A DNA stretch of 64,000 nucleotides from Episyrphus balteatus (GCF_945859705.1 NC_079138.1:310001-374000); one strand, 5' to 3'; positions 38,593 through 53,406 are shown, counted from the first letter of the stretch. A program made the numbers and translations. Notes: generated by a model not told the origin, from the letters alone.

Positions 38593-41500
38593 GTGCAATG
38601 ACTATTTTAGCTTATTTGTTTCAAAGATACTACTAATTTACAATAAAAAACAAAATTTCAAGTAAATCCATTAAGCAGTTTTGAAGGAATCGATTTTTGA
38701 AAATAAAAATTCATATTTTTTTAATAAAAAAAAATTTCGTTGTATGAAAACTTTTTTCAATTTTGCACTATTATTTACTTTAATGGTTTTGTTTTGTAGA
38801 TAATTTCCATATCAACATCATATCAAAATTTAAAGAAATTTCATCGAGCAGATTTTAAACAATTCAATTTTGAAAATGAAACTTAAATTTTGGCGAAAAA
38901 ACTCAAAAATGTGTTTTTCTTTAATTTAAGTGCAATGACTATTTTAGCTTATTTGTTTCAAAGATACTACTAATTTACAATAAAAAACTAAATTTCAAGT
39001 AAATCCATTAGGCAGTTTTGAAGGAATCGATTTTTGAAAATAAAAATTCATATTTTTTTAATAAAAAAAAATTTCGTTGTATGAAAACTTTTTTCAATTT
39101 TGCACTTTTATTTATTTTAATGGTTTTGTTTTGTAGATAATTTCCATATCAACATCATATCAAAATTTAAAGAAATTTCATCGAGCAGATTTTAAACAAT
39201 TTAATTTTGAAAATGAAACTTAAATTTTGGCGAAAAAACTCAAAAATGTGTTTTTCTTTAATTTAAGTGCAATGACTATTTTAGCTTATTTGTTTCAAAG
39301 ATACTACTAATTTACAATACAAAACTAAATTTCAAGTAAATCCATTAAGCAGTTTTGAAGGAATCGATTTTTGAAAATAAAAATTCATATTTTTTTAATA
39401 AAAAAAAATTTCGTTGCATGAACACTTTTTTCAATTTTGCACTATTATTTACTTTAATGGTTTTGTTTTGTAGATAATTTCCATATCAACATCATATCAA
39501 AATTTAAAGAAATTTCATCGAGCAGATTTTAAACAATTCAATTTTGAAAATGAAACTTAAATTTTGGCGAAAAAACTCAAAAATGTGTTTTTCTTTAATT
39601 TAAGTGCAATGACTATTTTAGCTTATTTTTTTCAAAGATACTACTAATTTACAATAAAAAACTAAATTTCAAGTAAATCCATTAAGCAGTTTTGAAGGAA
39701 TCGATTTTTGAAAATAAAAATTCATATTTTTTTAATAAAAAAAAATTTCGTTGTATGAAAACTTTTTTCAATTTTGCACTTTTATTTACTTTAATGGTTT
39801 TGTTTTGTAGATAATTTCCATATTAACATCATATCAAAATTTAAAGAAATTTCATCGAGCAGATTTTAAACAATTTAATTTTGAAAATGAAACTTAAATT
39901 TTGGCGAAAAAACTCAAAAATGTGTTTTTTCTTTAATTTAAGTGCAATGACTATTTTAGCTTATTTGTTTCAAAGATACTACTAATTTACAATAAAAAAC
40001 TAAATTTCAAGTAAATCCATTAAGCAGTTTTGAAGGAATCGATTTTTGAAAATAAAAATTCATATTTTTTTTAATAAAAAAAAATTTCGTTGTATGAAAA
40101 CTTTTTTCAATTTTGCACTATTATTTACTTTAATGGTTTTGTTTTGTAGATAATTTCCATATCAACATCATATCAAAATTTAAAGAAATTTCATCGAGCA
40201 GATTTTAAACAATTCAATTTTGAAAATGAAACTTAAATTTTGGCGAAAAAACTCAAAAATGTGTTTTTCTTTAATTGAAGTGCAATGACTATTTTAGCTT
40301 ATTTTTTTCAAAGATACTACTAATTTACAATAAAAAACTAAATTTCAAGTAAATCCATTAAGCAGTTTTGAAGGAATCGATTTTTGAAAATAAAAATTCA
40401 TATTTTTTTAATAAAAAAAAATTTCGTTGTATGAAAACTTTTTTCAATTTTGCACTTTTATTTACTTTAATGGTTTTGTTTTGTAGATAATTTCCATATT
40501 AACATCATATCAAAATTTAAAGAAATTTCATCGAGCAGATTTTAAACAATTTAATTTTGAAAATGAAACTTAAATTTTGGCGAAAAAACTCAAAAATGTG
40601 TTTTTCTTTAATTTAAGTGCAATGACTATTTTAGCTTATTTGTTTCAAAGATACTACTAATTTACAATAAAAAACTAAATTTCAAGTAAATCCATTAAGC
40701 AGTTTTGAAGGAATCGATTTTTGAAAATAAAAATTCATATTTTTTTAATAAAAAAAAATTTCGTTGTATGAAAACTTTTTTTCAATTTTGCACTATTATT
40801 TACTTTAATGGTTTTGTTTTGTAGATAATTTCCATATCAACATCATATCAAAATTTAAAGAAATTTCATCGAGCAGATTTTAAACAATTCAATTTTGAAA
40901 ATGAAACTTAAATTTTGGCGAAAAAACTCAAAAATGTGTTTTTCTTTAATTTAAGTGCAATGACTATTTTAGCTTATTTGTTTCAAAGATACTACTAATT
41001 TACAATAAAAAACTAAATTTCAAGTAAATCCATTAAGCAGTTTTGAAGGAATCGATTTTTGAAAATAAAAATTCATATTTTTTTAATAAAAAAAAATTTC
41101 GTTGTATGAAAACTTTTTTCAATATTGCACTATTATTTACTTTAATGGTTTTATTTGGTAGATAATTTCCATATCAACATCATATCAAAATTTAAAGAAA
41201 TTTCATTGAGCAGATTTTAAACAATTTAATTTTGAAAATGAAACTTAAATTTTGGCGAAAAAACTCAAAAATGTGTTTTTCTTTAATTTAAGTGCAATGA
41301 CTATTTTAGCTTATTTGTTTCAAAGATACTACTAATTTACAATAAAAAACTAAATTTCAAGTAAATCCATTAAGCAGTTTTGAAGGAATCGATTTTTGAA
41401 AATAAAAATTCATATTTTTTTAATAAAAAAAAATTTCGTTGTATGAAAACTTTTTTCAATTTTGCACTATTATTTACTTTAATGGTTTTATTTGGTAGAT

Positions 41501-41628
41501 AATTTCCATATCAACATCATATCAAAATTTAAAGAAATTTCATCGAGCAGATTTTAAACAATTTAATTTTGAAAATGAAACTTAAATTTTGGCGAAAAAA
41601 CTCAAAAATTTTTTTTTCTTTAATTTAA
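38593..41628. repeat. Array 2 units linking older and newer variant sets
   Basis: Nine units of 337-338 bp. The units at 38593, 38930 and 39267 revive variants seen about 4 kb earlier (aaaaaacaaaattt, ccattaggcag with cttttatttatttt, and cgttgcatg), which suggests a block relationship with 34577-35587 in altered order. The R type (cttattttttt, gcacttttatttac, catattaac and acaatttaa) appears at 39604 and 40280. The word ttaattgaagtgc appears at the end of the 39942 unit. The unit at 40955 has caatattgcac with cattgagc, a pair repeated at 43314. Confidence 0.78.
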
Positions 41629-42639
41629 GTGCAATGACTACTTTAGCTTATTTGTTTCAAAGATACTACTAATTTACAATAAAAAACTAAATTTCAAGTA
41701 AATCCATTAAGCAGTTTTGAAGGAATCGATTTTTGAAAATAAAAATTCATATTTTTTTTATAAAAAAAAATTTCGTTGTATGAAAACTTTTTTCAATTTT
41801 GCACTATTATTTACTTTAATGGTTTTGTTTTGTAGATAATTTCCATATCAACATCATATCAAAATTTAAAGAAATTTCATCGAGCAGATTTTAAACAATT
41901 CAATTTTGAAAATGAAACTTAAATTTTGGCGAAAAAACTCAAAAATGTGTTTTTCTTTAATTTAAGTGCAATGACTATTTTAGCTTATTTTTTTCAAAGA
42001 TACTACTAATTTACAATAAAAAACTAAATTTCAAGTAAATCCATTAAGCAGTTTTGAAGGAATCGATTTTTAAAAATAAAAATTCATATTTTTTTAATAA
42101 AAAAAAATTTCGTTGTATGAAAACTTTTTTCAATTTTGCACTATTATTTACTTTAATGGTTTTGTTTTGTAGATAATTTCCATATCAACATCATATCAAA
42201 ATTTAAAGAAATTTCATCGAGCAGATTTTAAACAATTCAATTTTGAAAATGAAACTTAAATTTTGGCGAAAAAACTCAAAAATGTGTTTTTCTTTAATTG
42301 AAGTGCAATGACTATTTTAGCTTATTTTTTTCAAAGATACTACTAATTTACAATAAAAAACTAAATTTCAAGTAAATCCATTAAGCAGTTTTGAAGGAAT
42401 CGATTTTTGAAAATAAAAATTCATATTTTTTTAATAAAACAAAATTTCGTTGTATGAAAACTTTTTTCAATTTTGCACTTTTATTTACTTTAATGGTTTT
42501 GTTTTGTAGATAATTTCCATATTAACATCATATCAAAATTTAAAGAAATTTCATCGAGCAGATTTTAAACAATTTAATTTTGAAAATGAAACTTAAATTT
42601 TGGCGAAAAAACTCAAAAATGTGTTTTTCTTTAATTTAA
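41629..42639. repeat. P-Q-R trimer, early copy
   Basis: Three units in the order P (cttatttgttt, acaattcaa), Q (cttattttttt, acaattcaa, ending ttaattgaag) and R (cttattttttt, gcacttttat, catattaac, acaatttaa), 1011 bp in total. The P unit follows caaaaatttttttttt and begins with gactactttagc. That pair recurs at the boundary of the unit at 43988, 2359 bp or seven monomers away. Confidence 0.82.
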
Positions 42640-43987
42640 GTGCAATGACTATTTTAGCTTATTTGTTTCAAAGATACTACTAATTTACAATAAAAAACTA
42701 AATTTCAAGTAAATCCATTAAGCAGTTTTGAAGGAATCGATTTTTGAAAATAAAAATTCATATTTTTTTAATAAAAAAAAATTTCGTTGTATGAAAACTT
42801 TTTTCAATTTTGCACTATTATTTACTTTAATGGTTTTGTTTTGTAGATAATTTCCATATCAACATCATATCAAAATTTAAAGAAATTTCATCGAGCAGAT
42901 TTTAAACAATTCAATTTTGAAAATGAAACTTAAATTTTGGCGAAAAAACTCAAAAATGTGTTTTTCTTTAATTTAAGTGCAATGACTATTTTAGCTTATT
43001 TGTTTCAAAGATACTACTAATTTACAATAAAAAACTAAATTTCAAGTAAATCCATTAAGCAGTTTTGAAGGAATCGATTTTTGAAAATAAAAATTCATAT
43101 TTTTTTAATAAAAAAAAATTTCGTTGTATGAAAACTTTTTTCAATTTTGCACTATTATTTACTTTAATGGTTTTGTTTTGTAGATAATTTCCATATCAAC
43201 ATCATATCAAAATTTAAAGAAATTTCATCGAGCAGATTTTAAACAATTCAATTTTGAAAATGAAACTTAAATTTTGGCGAAAAAACTCAAAAATGTGTTT
43301 TTCTTTAATTTAAGTGCAATGACTATTTTAGCTTATTTTTTTCAAAGATACTACTAATTTACAATAAAAAACTAAATTTCAAGTAAATCCATTAAGCAGT
43401 TTTGAAGGAATCGATTTTTGAAAATAAAAATTCATATTTTTTTAATAAAAAAAAATTTCGTTGTATGAAAACTTTTTTCAATATTGCACTATTATTTACT
43501 TTAATGGGTTTATTTGGTAGATAATTTCCATATCAACATCATATCAAAATTTAAAGAAATTTCATTGAGCAGATTTTAAACAATTTAATTTTGAAAATGA
43601 AACTTAAATTTTGGCGAAAAAACTCAAAAATGTGTTTTTCTTTAATTTAAGTGCAATGACTATTTTAGCTTATTTGTTTCAAAGATACTACTAATTTACA
43701 ATAAAAAACTAAATTTCAAGTAAATCCATTAAGCAGTTTTGAAGGAATCGATTTTTGAAAATAAAAATTCATATTTTTTTAATAAAAAAAAATTTCGTTG
43801 TATGAAAACTTTTTTCAATTTTGCACTTTTATTTACTTTAATGGTTTTGTTTTGTAGATAATTTCCATATTAACATCATATCAAAATTTAAAGAAATTTC
43901 ATCGAGCAGATTTTAAACAATTTAATTTTGAAAATGAAACTTAAATTTTGGCGAAAAAACTCAAAAATTTTTTTTTCTTTAATTTAA

Positions 43988-46900
43988 GTGCAATGACTAC
44001 TTTAGCTTATTTGTTTCAAAGATACTACTAATTTACAATAAAAAACTAAATTTCAAGTAAATCCATTAAGCAGTTTTGAAGGAATCGATTTTTGAAAATA
44101 AAAATTCATATTTTTTTAATAAAAAAAAATTTCGTTGTATGAAAACTTTTTTCAATTTTGCACTATTATTTACTTTAATGGTTTTGTTTTGTAGATAATT
44201 TCCATATCAACATCATATCAAAATTTAAAGAAATTTCATCGAGCAGATTTTAAACAATTCAATTTTGAAAATGAAACTTAAATTTTGGCGAAAAAACTCA
44301 AAAATGTGTTTTTCTTTAATTTAAGTGCAATGACTATTTTAGCTTATTTTTTTCAAAGATACTACTAATTTACAATAAAAAACTAAATTTCAAGTAAATC
44401 CATTAAGCAGTTTTGAAGGAATCGATTTTTGAAAATAAAAATTCATATTTTTTTAATAAAAAAAAATTTCGTTGTATGAAAACTTTTTTCAATTTTGCAC
44501 TATTATTTACTTTAATGGTTTTGTTTTGTAGATAATTTCCATATCAACATCATATCAAAATTTAAAGAAATTTCATCGAGCAGATTTTAAACAATTCAAT
44601 TTTGAAAATGAAACTTAAATTTTGGCGAAAAAACTCAAAAATGTGTTTTTCTTTAATTGAAGTGCAATGACTATTTTAGCTTATTTTTTTCAAAGATACT
44701 ACTAATTTACAATAAAAAACTAAATTTCAAGTAAATCCATTAAGCAGTTTTGAAGGAATCGATTTTTGAAAATAAAAATTCATATTTTTTTAATAAAAAA
44801 AAATTTCGTTGTATGAAAACTTTTTTCAATTTTGCACTATTATTTACTTTAATGGTTTTGTTTTGTAGATAATTTCCATATTAACATCATATCAAAATTT
44901 AAAGAAATTTCATCGAGCAGATTTTAAACAATTCAATTTTGAAAATGAAACTTAAATTTTGGCGAAAAAACTCAAAAATGTGTTTTTCTTTAATTTAAGT
45001 GCAATGACTATTTTAGCTTATTTGTTTCAAAGATACTACTAATTTACAATAAAAAACTAAATTTCAAGTAAATCCATTAAGCAGTTTTGAAGGAATCGAT
45101 TTTTGAAAATAAAAATTCATATTTTTTTAATAAAAAAAAATTTCGTTGTATGAAAACTTTTTTCAATTTTGCACTATTATTTACTTTAATGGTTTTGTTT
45201 TGTAGATAATTTCCATATCAACATCATATCAAAATTTAAAGAAATTTCATCGAGCAGATTTTAAACAATTCAATTTTGAAAATGAAACTTAAATTTTGGC
45301 GAAAAAACTCAAAAATGTGTTTTTCTTTAATTTAAGTGCAATGACTATTTTAGCTTATTTTTTTCAAAGATACTACTAATTTACAATAAAAAACTAAATT
45401 TCAAGTAAATCCATTAAGCAGTTTTGAAGGAATCGATTTTTGAAAATAAAAATTCATATTTTTTTAATAAAAAAAAATTTCGTTGTATGAAAACTTTTTT
45501 CAATTTTGCACTATTATTTACTTTAATGGTTTTGTTTTGTAGATAATTTCCATATCAACATCATATCAAAATTTAAAGAAATTTCATCGAGCAGATTTTA
45601 AACAATTCAATTTTGAAAATGAAACTTAAATTTTGGCGAAAAAACTCAAAAATGTGTTTTTCTTTAATTGAAGTGCAATGACTATTTTAGCTTATTTTTT
45701 TCAAAGATACTACTAATTTACAATAAAAAACTAAATTTCAAGTAAATCCATTAAGCAGTTTTGAAGGAATCGATTTTTGAAAATAAAAATTCATATTTTT
45801 TTAATAAAAAAAAATTTCGTTGTATGAAAACTTTTTTCAATTTTGCACTTTTATTTACTTTAATGGTTTTGTTTTGTAGATAATTTCCATATTAACATCA
45901 TATCAAAATTTAAAGAAATTTCATCGAGCAGATTTTAAACAATTTAATTTTGAAAATGAAACTTAAATTTTGGCGAAAAAACTCAAAAATGTGTTTTTCT
46001 TTAATTTAAGTGCAATGACTATTTTAGCTTATTTGTTTCAAAGATACTACTAATTTACAATAAAAAACTAAATTTCAAGTAAATCCATTAAGCAGTTTTG
46101 AAGGAATCGATTTTTGAAAATAAAAATTCATATTTTTTTAATAAAAAAAAATTTCGTTGTATGAAAACTTTTTTCAATTTTGCACTATTATTTACTTTAA
46201 TGGTTTTGTTTTGTAGATAATTTCCATATCAACATCATATCAAAATTTAAAGAAATTTCATCGAGCAGATTTTAAACAATTCAATTTTGAAAATGAAACT
46301 TAAATTTTGGCGAAAAAACTCAAAAATGTGTTTTTCTTTAATTTAAGTGCAATGACTATTTTAGCTTATTTTTTTCAAAGATACTACTAATTTACAATAA
46401 AAAACTAAATTTCAAGTAAATCCATTAAGCAGTTTTGAAGGAATCGATTTTTGAAAATAAAAATTCATATTTTTTTAATAAAAAAAAATTTCGTTGTATG
46501 AAAACTTTTTTCAATTTTGCACTATTATTTACTTTAATGGTTTTGTTTTGTAGATAATTTCCATATCAACATCATATCAAAATTTAAAGAAATTTCATCG
46601 AGCAGATTTTAAACAATTCAATTTTGAAAATGAAACTTAAATTTTGGCGAAAAAACTCAAAAATGTGTTTTTCTTTAATTGAAGTGCAATGACTATTTTA
46701 GCTTATTTTTTTCAAAGATACTACTAATTTACAATAAAAAACTAAATTTCAAGTAAATCCATTAAGCAGTTTTGAAGGAATCGATTTTTGAAAATAAAAA
46801 TTCATATTTTTTTAATAAAAAAAAATTTCGTTGTATGAAAACTTTTTTCAATTTTGCACTATTATTTACTTTAATGGTTTTGTTTTGTAGATAATTTCCA

Positions 46901-47020
46901 TATTAACATCATATCAAAATTTAAAGAAATTTCATCGAGCAGATTTTAAACAATTCAATTTTGAAAATGAAACTTAAATTTTGGCGAAAAAACTCAAAAA
47001 TGTGTTTTTCTTTAATTTAA
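43988..47020. repeat. Trimeric HOR, 1011 bp, three tandem copies
   Basis: P-Q-R order repeats at 43988, 44999 and 46010 with no length change. The third member differs: at 44662 and 46684 it has gcactattat with catattaac and acaattcaa, while at 45673 it has gcacttttat with acaatttaa. Identity is therefore better at 2022 bp (six monomers) than at 1011 bp, meaning a hexameric repeat is laid over the trimer. Confidence 0.85.
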
Positions 47021-47694
47021 GTGCAATGACTATTTTAGCTTATTTGTTTCAAAGATACTACTAATTTACAATAAAAAACTAAATTTCAAGTAAATCCATT
47101 AAGCAGTTTTGAAGGAATCGATTTTTGAAAATAAAAATTCATATTTTTTTAATAAAAAAAAATTTCGTTGTATGAAAACTTTTTTCAATTTTGCACTATT
47201 ATTTACTTTAATGGTTTTGTTTTGTAGATAATTTCCATATCAACATCATATCAAAATTTAAAGAAATTTCATCGAGCAGATTTTAAACAATTCAATTTTG
47301 AAAATGAAACTTAAATTTTGGCGAAAAAACTCAAAAATGTGTTTTTCTTTAATTTAAGTGCAATGACTATTTTAGCTTATTTGTTTCAAAGATACTACTA
47401 ATTTACAATAAAAAACTAAATTTCAAGTAAATCCATTAAGCAGTTTTGAAGGAATCGATTTTTGAAAATAAAAATTCATATTTTTTTAATAAAAAAAAAT
47501 TTCGTTGTATGAAAACTTTTTTCAATTTTGCACTATTATTTACTTTAATGGTTTTGTTTTGTAGATAATTTCCATATTAACATCATATCAAAATTTAAAG
47601 AAATTTCATCGAGCAGATTTTAAACAATTTAATTTTGAAAATGAAACTTAAATTTTGGCGAAAAAACTCAAAAATGTGTTTTTCTTTAATTTAA

Positions 47695-49715
47695 GTGCAA
47701 TGACTATTTTAGCTTATTTGTTTCAAAGATACTACTAATTTACAATAAAAAACTAAATTTCAAGTAAATCCATTAAGCAGTTTTGAAGGAATCGATTTTT
47801 GAAAATAAAAATTCATATTTTTTTAATAAAAAAAAATTTCGTTGTATGAAAACTTTTTTCAATTTTGCACTATTATTTACTTTAATGGTTTTGTTTTGTA
47901 GATAATTTCCATATCAACATCATATCAAAATTTAAAGAAATTTCATCGAGCAGATTTTAAACAATTCAATTTTGAAAATGAAACTTAAATTTTGGCGAAA
48001 AAACTCAAAAATGTGTTTTTCTTTAATTTAAGTGCAATGACTATTTTAGCTTATTTTTTTCAAAGATACTACTAATTTACAATAAAAAACTAAATTTCAA
48101 GTAAATCCATTAAGCAGTTTTGAAGGAATCGATTTTTGAAAATAAAAATTCATATTTTTTTAATAAAAAAAAATTTCGTTGTATGAAAACTTTTTTCAAT
48201 TTTGCACTATTATTTACTTTAATGGTTTTGTTTTGTAGATAATTTCCATATCAACATCATATCAAAATTTAAAGAAATTTCATCGAGCAGATTTTAAACA
48301 ATTCAATTTTGAAAATGAAACTTAAATTTTGGCGAAAAATCTCAAAAATGTGTTTTTCTTTAATTTAAGTGCAATGACTATTTTAGCTTATTTTTTTCAA
48401 AGATACTACTAATTTACAATAAAAAACTAAATTTCAAGTAAATCCATTAAGCAGTTTTGAAGGAATCGATTTTTGAAAATAAAAATTCATATTTTTTTAA
48501 TAAAAAAAAATTTCGTTGTATGAAAACTTTTTTCAATTTTGCACTTTTATTTACTTTAATGGTTTTGTTTTGTAGATAATTTCCATATTAACATCATATC
48601 AAAATTTAAAGAAATTTCATCGAGCAGATTTTAAACAATTTAATTTTGAAAATGAAACTTAAATTTTGGCGAAAAAACTCAAAAATGTGTTTTTCTTTAA
48701 TTTAAGTGCAATGACTATTTTAGCTTATTTGTTTCAAAGATACTACTAATTTACAATAAAAAACTAAATTTCAAGTAAATCCATTAAGCAGTTTTGAAGG
48801 AATCGATTTTTGAAAATAAAAATTCATATTTTTTTAATAAAAAAAAATTTCGTTGTATGAAAACTTTTTTCAATTTTGCACTATTATTTACTTTAATGGT
48901 TTTGTTTTGTAGATAATTTCCATATCAACATCATATCAAAATTTAAAGAAATTTCATCGAGCAGATTTTAAACAATTCAATTTTGAAAATGAAACTTAAA
49001 TTTTGGCGAAAAAACTCAAAAATGTGTTTTTCTTTAATTTAAGTGCAATGACTATTTTAGCTTATTTGTTTCAAAGATACTACTAATTTACAATAAAAAA
49101 CTAAATTTCAAGTAAATCCATTAAGCAGTTTTGAAGGAATCGATTTTTGAAAATAAAAATTCATATTTTTTTAATAAAAAAAATTTCGTTGTATGAAAAC
49201 TTTTTTCAATTTTGCACTATTATTTACTTTAATGGTTTTGTTTTGTAGATAATTTCCATATCAACATCATATCAAAATTTAAAGAAATTTCATCGAGCAG
49301 ATTTTAAACAATTCAATTTTGAAAATGAAACTTAAATTTTGGCGAAAAAACTCAAAAATGTGTTTTTCTTTAATTTAAGTGCAATGACTATTTTAGCTTA
49401 TTTGTTTCAAAGATACTACTAATTTACAATAAAAAACTAAATTTCAAGTAAATCCATTAAGCAGTTTTGAAGGAATCGATTTTTGAAAATAAAAATTCAT
49501 ATTTTTTTAATAAAAAAAAATTTCGTTGTATGAAAACTTTTTTCAATTTTGCACTATTATTTACTTTAATGGTTTTGTTTTGTAGATAATTTCCATATCA
49601 ACATCATATCAAAATTTAAAGAAATTTCATCGAGCAGATTTTAAACAATTCAATTTTGAAAATGAAACTTAAATTTTGGCGAAAAAACTCAAAAATGTGT
49701 TTTTCTTTAATTTAA
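47695..49715. repeat. Six-unit block, first copy of a 3691-bp-spaced duplication
   Basis: Units at 47695, 48032, 48369, 48706, 49043 and 49379 run P, Q-like, R, P, P with one A missing in the A run (336 bp), P. The same order, including the 336-bp unit in fifth place, occurs at 51386-53406. A private ggcgaaaaatctc in the 48032 unit is not shared, so it arose after or was lost from the duplication. Confidence 0.82.
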
Positions 49716-50389
49716 GTGCAATGACTATTTTAGCTTATTTTTTTCAAAGATACTACTAATTTACAATAAAAAACTAAATTTCAAGTAAATCCATTAAGCA
49801 GTTTTGAAGGAATCGATTTTTGAAAATAAAAATTCATATTTTTTTAATAAAAAAAAATTTCGTTGTATGAAAACTTTTTTCAATTTTGCACTTTTATTTA
49901 CTTTAATGGTTTTGTTTTGTAGATAATTTCCATATTAACATCATATCAAAATTTAAAGAAATTTCATCGAGCAGATTTTAAACAATTTTATTTTGAAAAT
50001 GAAACTTAAATTTTGGCGAAAAAACTCAAAAATGTGTTTTTCTTTAATTTAAGTGCAATGACTATTTTAGCTTATTTGTTTCAAAGATACTACTAATTTA
50101 CAATAAAAAACTAAATTTCAAGTAAATCCATTAAGCAGTTTTGAAGGAATCGATTTTTGAAAATAAAAATTCATATTTTTTTAATAAAAAAAAATTTCGT
50201 TGTATGAAAACTTTTTTCAATTTTGCACTATTATTTACTTTAATGGTTTTGTTTTGTAGATAATTTCCATATCAACATCATATCAAAATTTAAAGAAATT
50301 TCATCGAGCAGATTTTAAACAATTCAATTTTGAAAATGAAACTTAAATTTTGGCGAAAAAACTCAAAAATGTGTTTTTCTTTAATTTAA

Positions 50390-51048
50390 GTGCAATGACT
50401 ATTTTAGCTTATTTTTTTCAAAGATACTACTAATTTACAATAAAAAACTAAATTTCAAGTAAATCCATTAAGCAGTTTTGAAGGAATCGATTTTTGAAAA
50501 TAAAAATTCATATTTTTTTAATAAAAAAAAATTTCGTTGTATGAAAACTTTTTTCAATATTGCACTATTATTTACTTTAATGGTTTTATTTGGTAGATAA
50601 TTTCCATATCAACATCATATCAAAATTTAAAGAAATTTCATCGAGCAGATTTTAAACAATTCAATTTTGAAAATGAAACTTAAATTTTGGCGAAAAAACT
50701 CAAAAATGTGTTTTTCTTTAATTTAAGTGCAATGACTATTTTAGCTTATTTTTTTCAAAGATACTACTAATTTACAATAAAAAACTAAATTTCAAGTAAA
50801 TCCATTAAGCAGTTTTGAAGGAATCGATTTTTGAAAATAAAAATTCATATTTTTTTAATAAAAAAAAATTTCGTTGTATGAAAACTTTTTTCAATCAATC
50901 AATGGTTTTGTTTTGTAGATAATTTCCATATCAACATCATATCAAAATTTAAAGAAATTTCATCGAGCAGATTTTAAACAATTCAATTTTGAAAATGAAA
51001 CTTAAATTTTGGCGAAAAAACTCAAAAATGTGTTTTTCTTTAATTGAA
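50390..51048. repeat. Units between the duplicated blocks, with a repair scar
   Basis: The unit at 50390 has caatattgcac and ggttttatttggtag. The unit at 50727-51048 is only 322 bp. At 50891-50905 it reads tcaatcaatcaatgg where the consensus has the end of half A and start of half B: about 20 bp including gcactattat have been replaced by a short caat-repeat filler, a net loss of 15 bp. Confidence 0.9.
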
Positions 51049-51385
51049 GTGCAATGACTATTTTAGCTTATTTTTTTCAAAGATACTACTAATTTACAAT
51101 AAAAAACTAAATTTCAAGTAAATCCATTAAGCAGTTTTGAAGGAATCGATTTTTGAAAATAAAAATTCATATTTTTTTAATAAAAAAAAATTTCGTTGTA
51201 TGAAAACTTTTTTCAATTTTGCACTTTTATTTACTTTAATGGTTTTGTTTTGTAGATAATTTCCATATTAACATCATATCAAAATTTAAAGAAATTTCAT
51301 CGAGCAGATTTTAAACAATTTAATTTTGAAAATGAAACTTAAATTTTGGCGAAAAAACTCAAAAATGTGTTTTTCTTTAATTTAA

Positions 51386-53406
51386 GTGCAATGACTATTT
51401 TAGCTTATTTGTTTCAAAGATACTACTAATTTACAATAAAAAACTAAATTTCAAGTAAATCCATTAAGCAGTTTTGAAGGAATCGATTTTTGAAAATAAA
51501 AATTCATATTTTTTTAATAAAAAAAAATTTCGTTGTATGAAAACTTTTTTCAATTTTGCACTATTATTTACTTTAATGGTTTTGTTTTGTAGATAATTTC
51601 CATATCAACATCATATCAAAATTTAAAGAAATTTCATCGAGCAGATTTTAAACAATTCAATTTTGAAAATGAAACTTAAATTTTGGCGAAAAAACTCAAA
51701 AATGTGTTTTTCTTTAATTTAAGTGCAATGACTATTTTAGCTTATTTTTTTCAAAGATACTACTAATTTACAATAAAAAACTAAATTTCAAGTAAATCCA
51801 TTAAGCAGTTTTGAAGGAATCGATTTTTGAAAATAAAAATTCATATTTTTTTAATAAAAAAAAATTTCGTTGTATGAAAACTTTTTTCAATTTTGCACTA
51901 TTATTTACTTTAATGGTTTTGTTTTGTAGATAATTTCCATATCAACATCATATCAAAATTTAAAGAAATTTCATCGAGCAGATTTTAAACAATTCAATTT
52001 TGAAAATGAAACTTAAATTTTGGCGAAAAAAGTCAAAAATGTGTTTTTCTTTAATTTAAGTGCAATGACTATTTTAGCTTATTTTTTTCAAAGATACTAC
52101 TAATTTACAATAAAAAACTAAATTTCAAGTAAATCCATTAAGCAGTTTTGAAGGAATCGATTTTTGAAAATAAAAATTCATATTTTTTTAATAAAAAAAA
52201 ATTTCGTTGTATGAAAACTTTTTTCAATTTTGCACTTTTATTTACTTTAATGGTTTTGTTTTGTAGATAATTTCCATATTAACATCATATCAAAATTTAA
52301 AGAAATTTCATCGAGCAGATTTTAAACAATTTAATTTTGAAAATGAAACTTAAATTTTGGCGAAAAAACTCAAAAATGTGTTTTTCTTTAATTTAAGTGC
52401 AATGACTATTTTAGCTTATTTGTTTCAAAGATACTACTAATTTACAATAAAAAACTAAATTTCAAGTAAATCCATTAAGCAGTTTTGAAGGAATCGATTT
52501 TTGAAAATAAAAATTCATATTTTTTTAATAAAAAAAAATTTCGTTGTATGAAAACTTTTTTCAATTTTGCACTATTATTTACTTTAATGGTTTTGTTTTG
52601 TAGATAATTTCCATATCAATATCATATCAAAATTTAAAGAAATTTCATCGAGCAGATTTTAAACAATTCAATTTTGAAAATGAAACTTAAATTTTGGCGA
52701 AAAAACTCAAAAATGTGTTTTTCTTTAATTTAAGTGCAATGACTATTTTAGCTTATTTGTTTCAAAGATACTACTAATTTACAATAAAAAACTAAATTTC
52801 AAGTAAATCCATTAAGCAGTTTTGAAGGAATCGATTTTTGAAAATAAAAATTCATATTTTTTTAATAAAAAAAATTTCGTTGTATGAAAACTTTTTTCAA
52901 TTTTGCACTATTATTTACTTTAATGGTTTTGTTTTGTAGATAATTTCCATATCAACATCATATCAAAATTTAAAGAAATTTCATCGAGCAGATTTTAAAC
53001 AATTCAATTTTGAAAATGAAACTTAAATTTTGGCGAAAAAACTCAAAAATGTGTTTTTCTTTAATTTAAGTGCAATGACTATTTTAGCTTATTTGTTTCA
53101 AAGATACTACTAATTTACAATAAAAAACTAAATTTCAAGTAAATCCATTAAGCAGTTTTGAAGGAATCGATTTTTGAAAATAAAAATTCATATATTTTTA
53201 ATAAAAAAAAATTTCGTTGTATGAAAACTTTTTTCAATTTTGCACTATTATTTACTTTAATGGTTTTGTTTTGTAGATAATTTCCATATCAACATCATAT
53301 CAAAATTTAAAGAAATTTCATCGAGCAGATTTTAAACAATTCAATTTTGAAAATGAAACTTAAATTTTGGCGAAAAAACTCAAAAATGTGTTTTTCTTTA
53401 ATTTAA
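51386..53406. repeat. Six-unit block, second copy
   Basis: Second occurrence of the order P, Q-like, R, P, 336-bp P, P, starting at 51386, 51723, 52060, 52397, 52734 and 53070. It lies 3691 bp after the first copy, which equals eleven monomers less the 15-bp and 1-bp losses between them. Differences from copy one are few: aaaaaagtcaaa in the 51723 unit, catatcaatatc in the 52397 unit and catatattttt in the 53070 unit. Confidence 0.82.
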
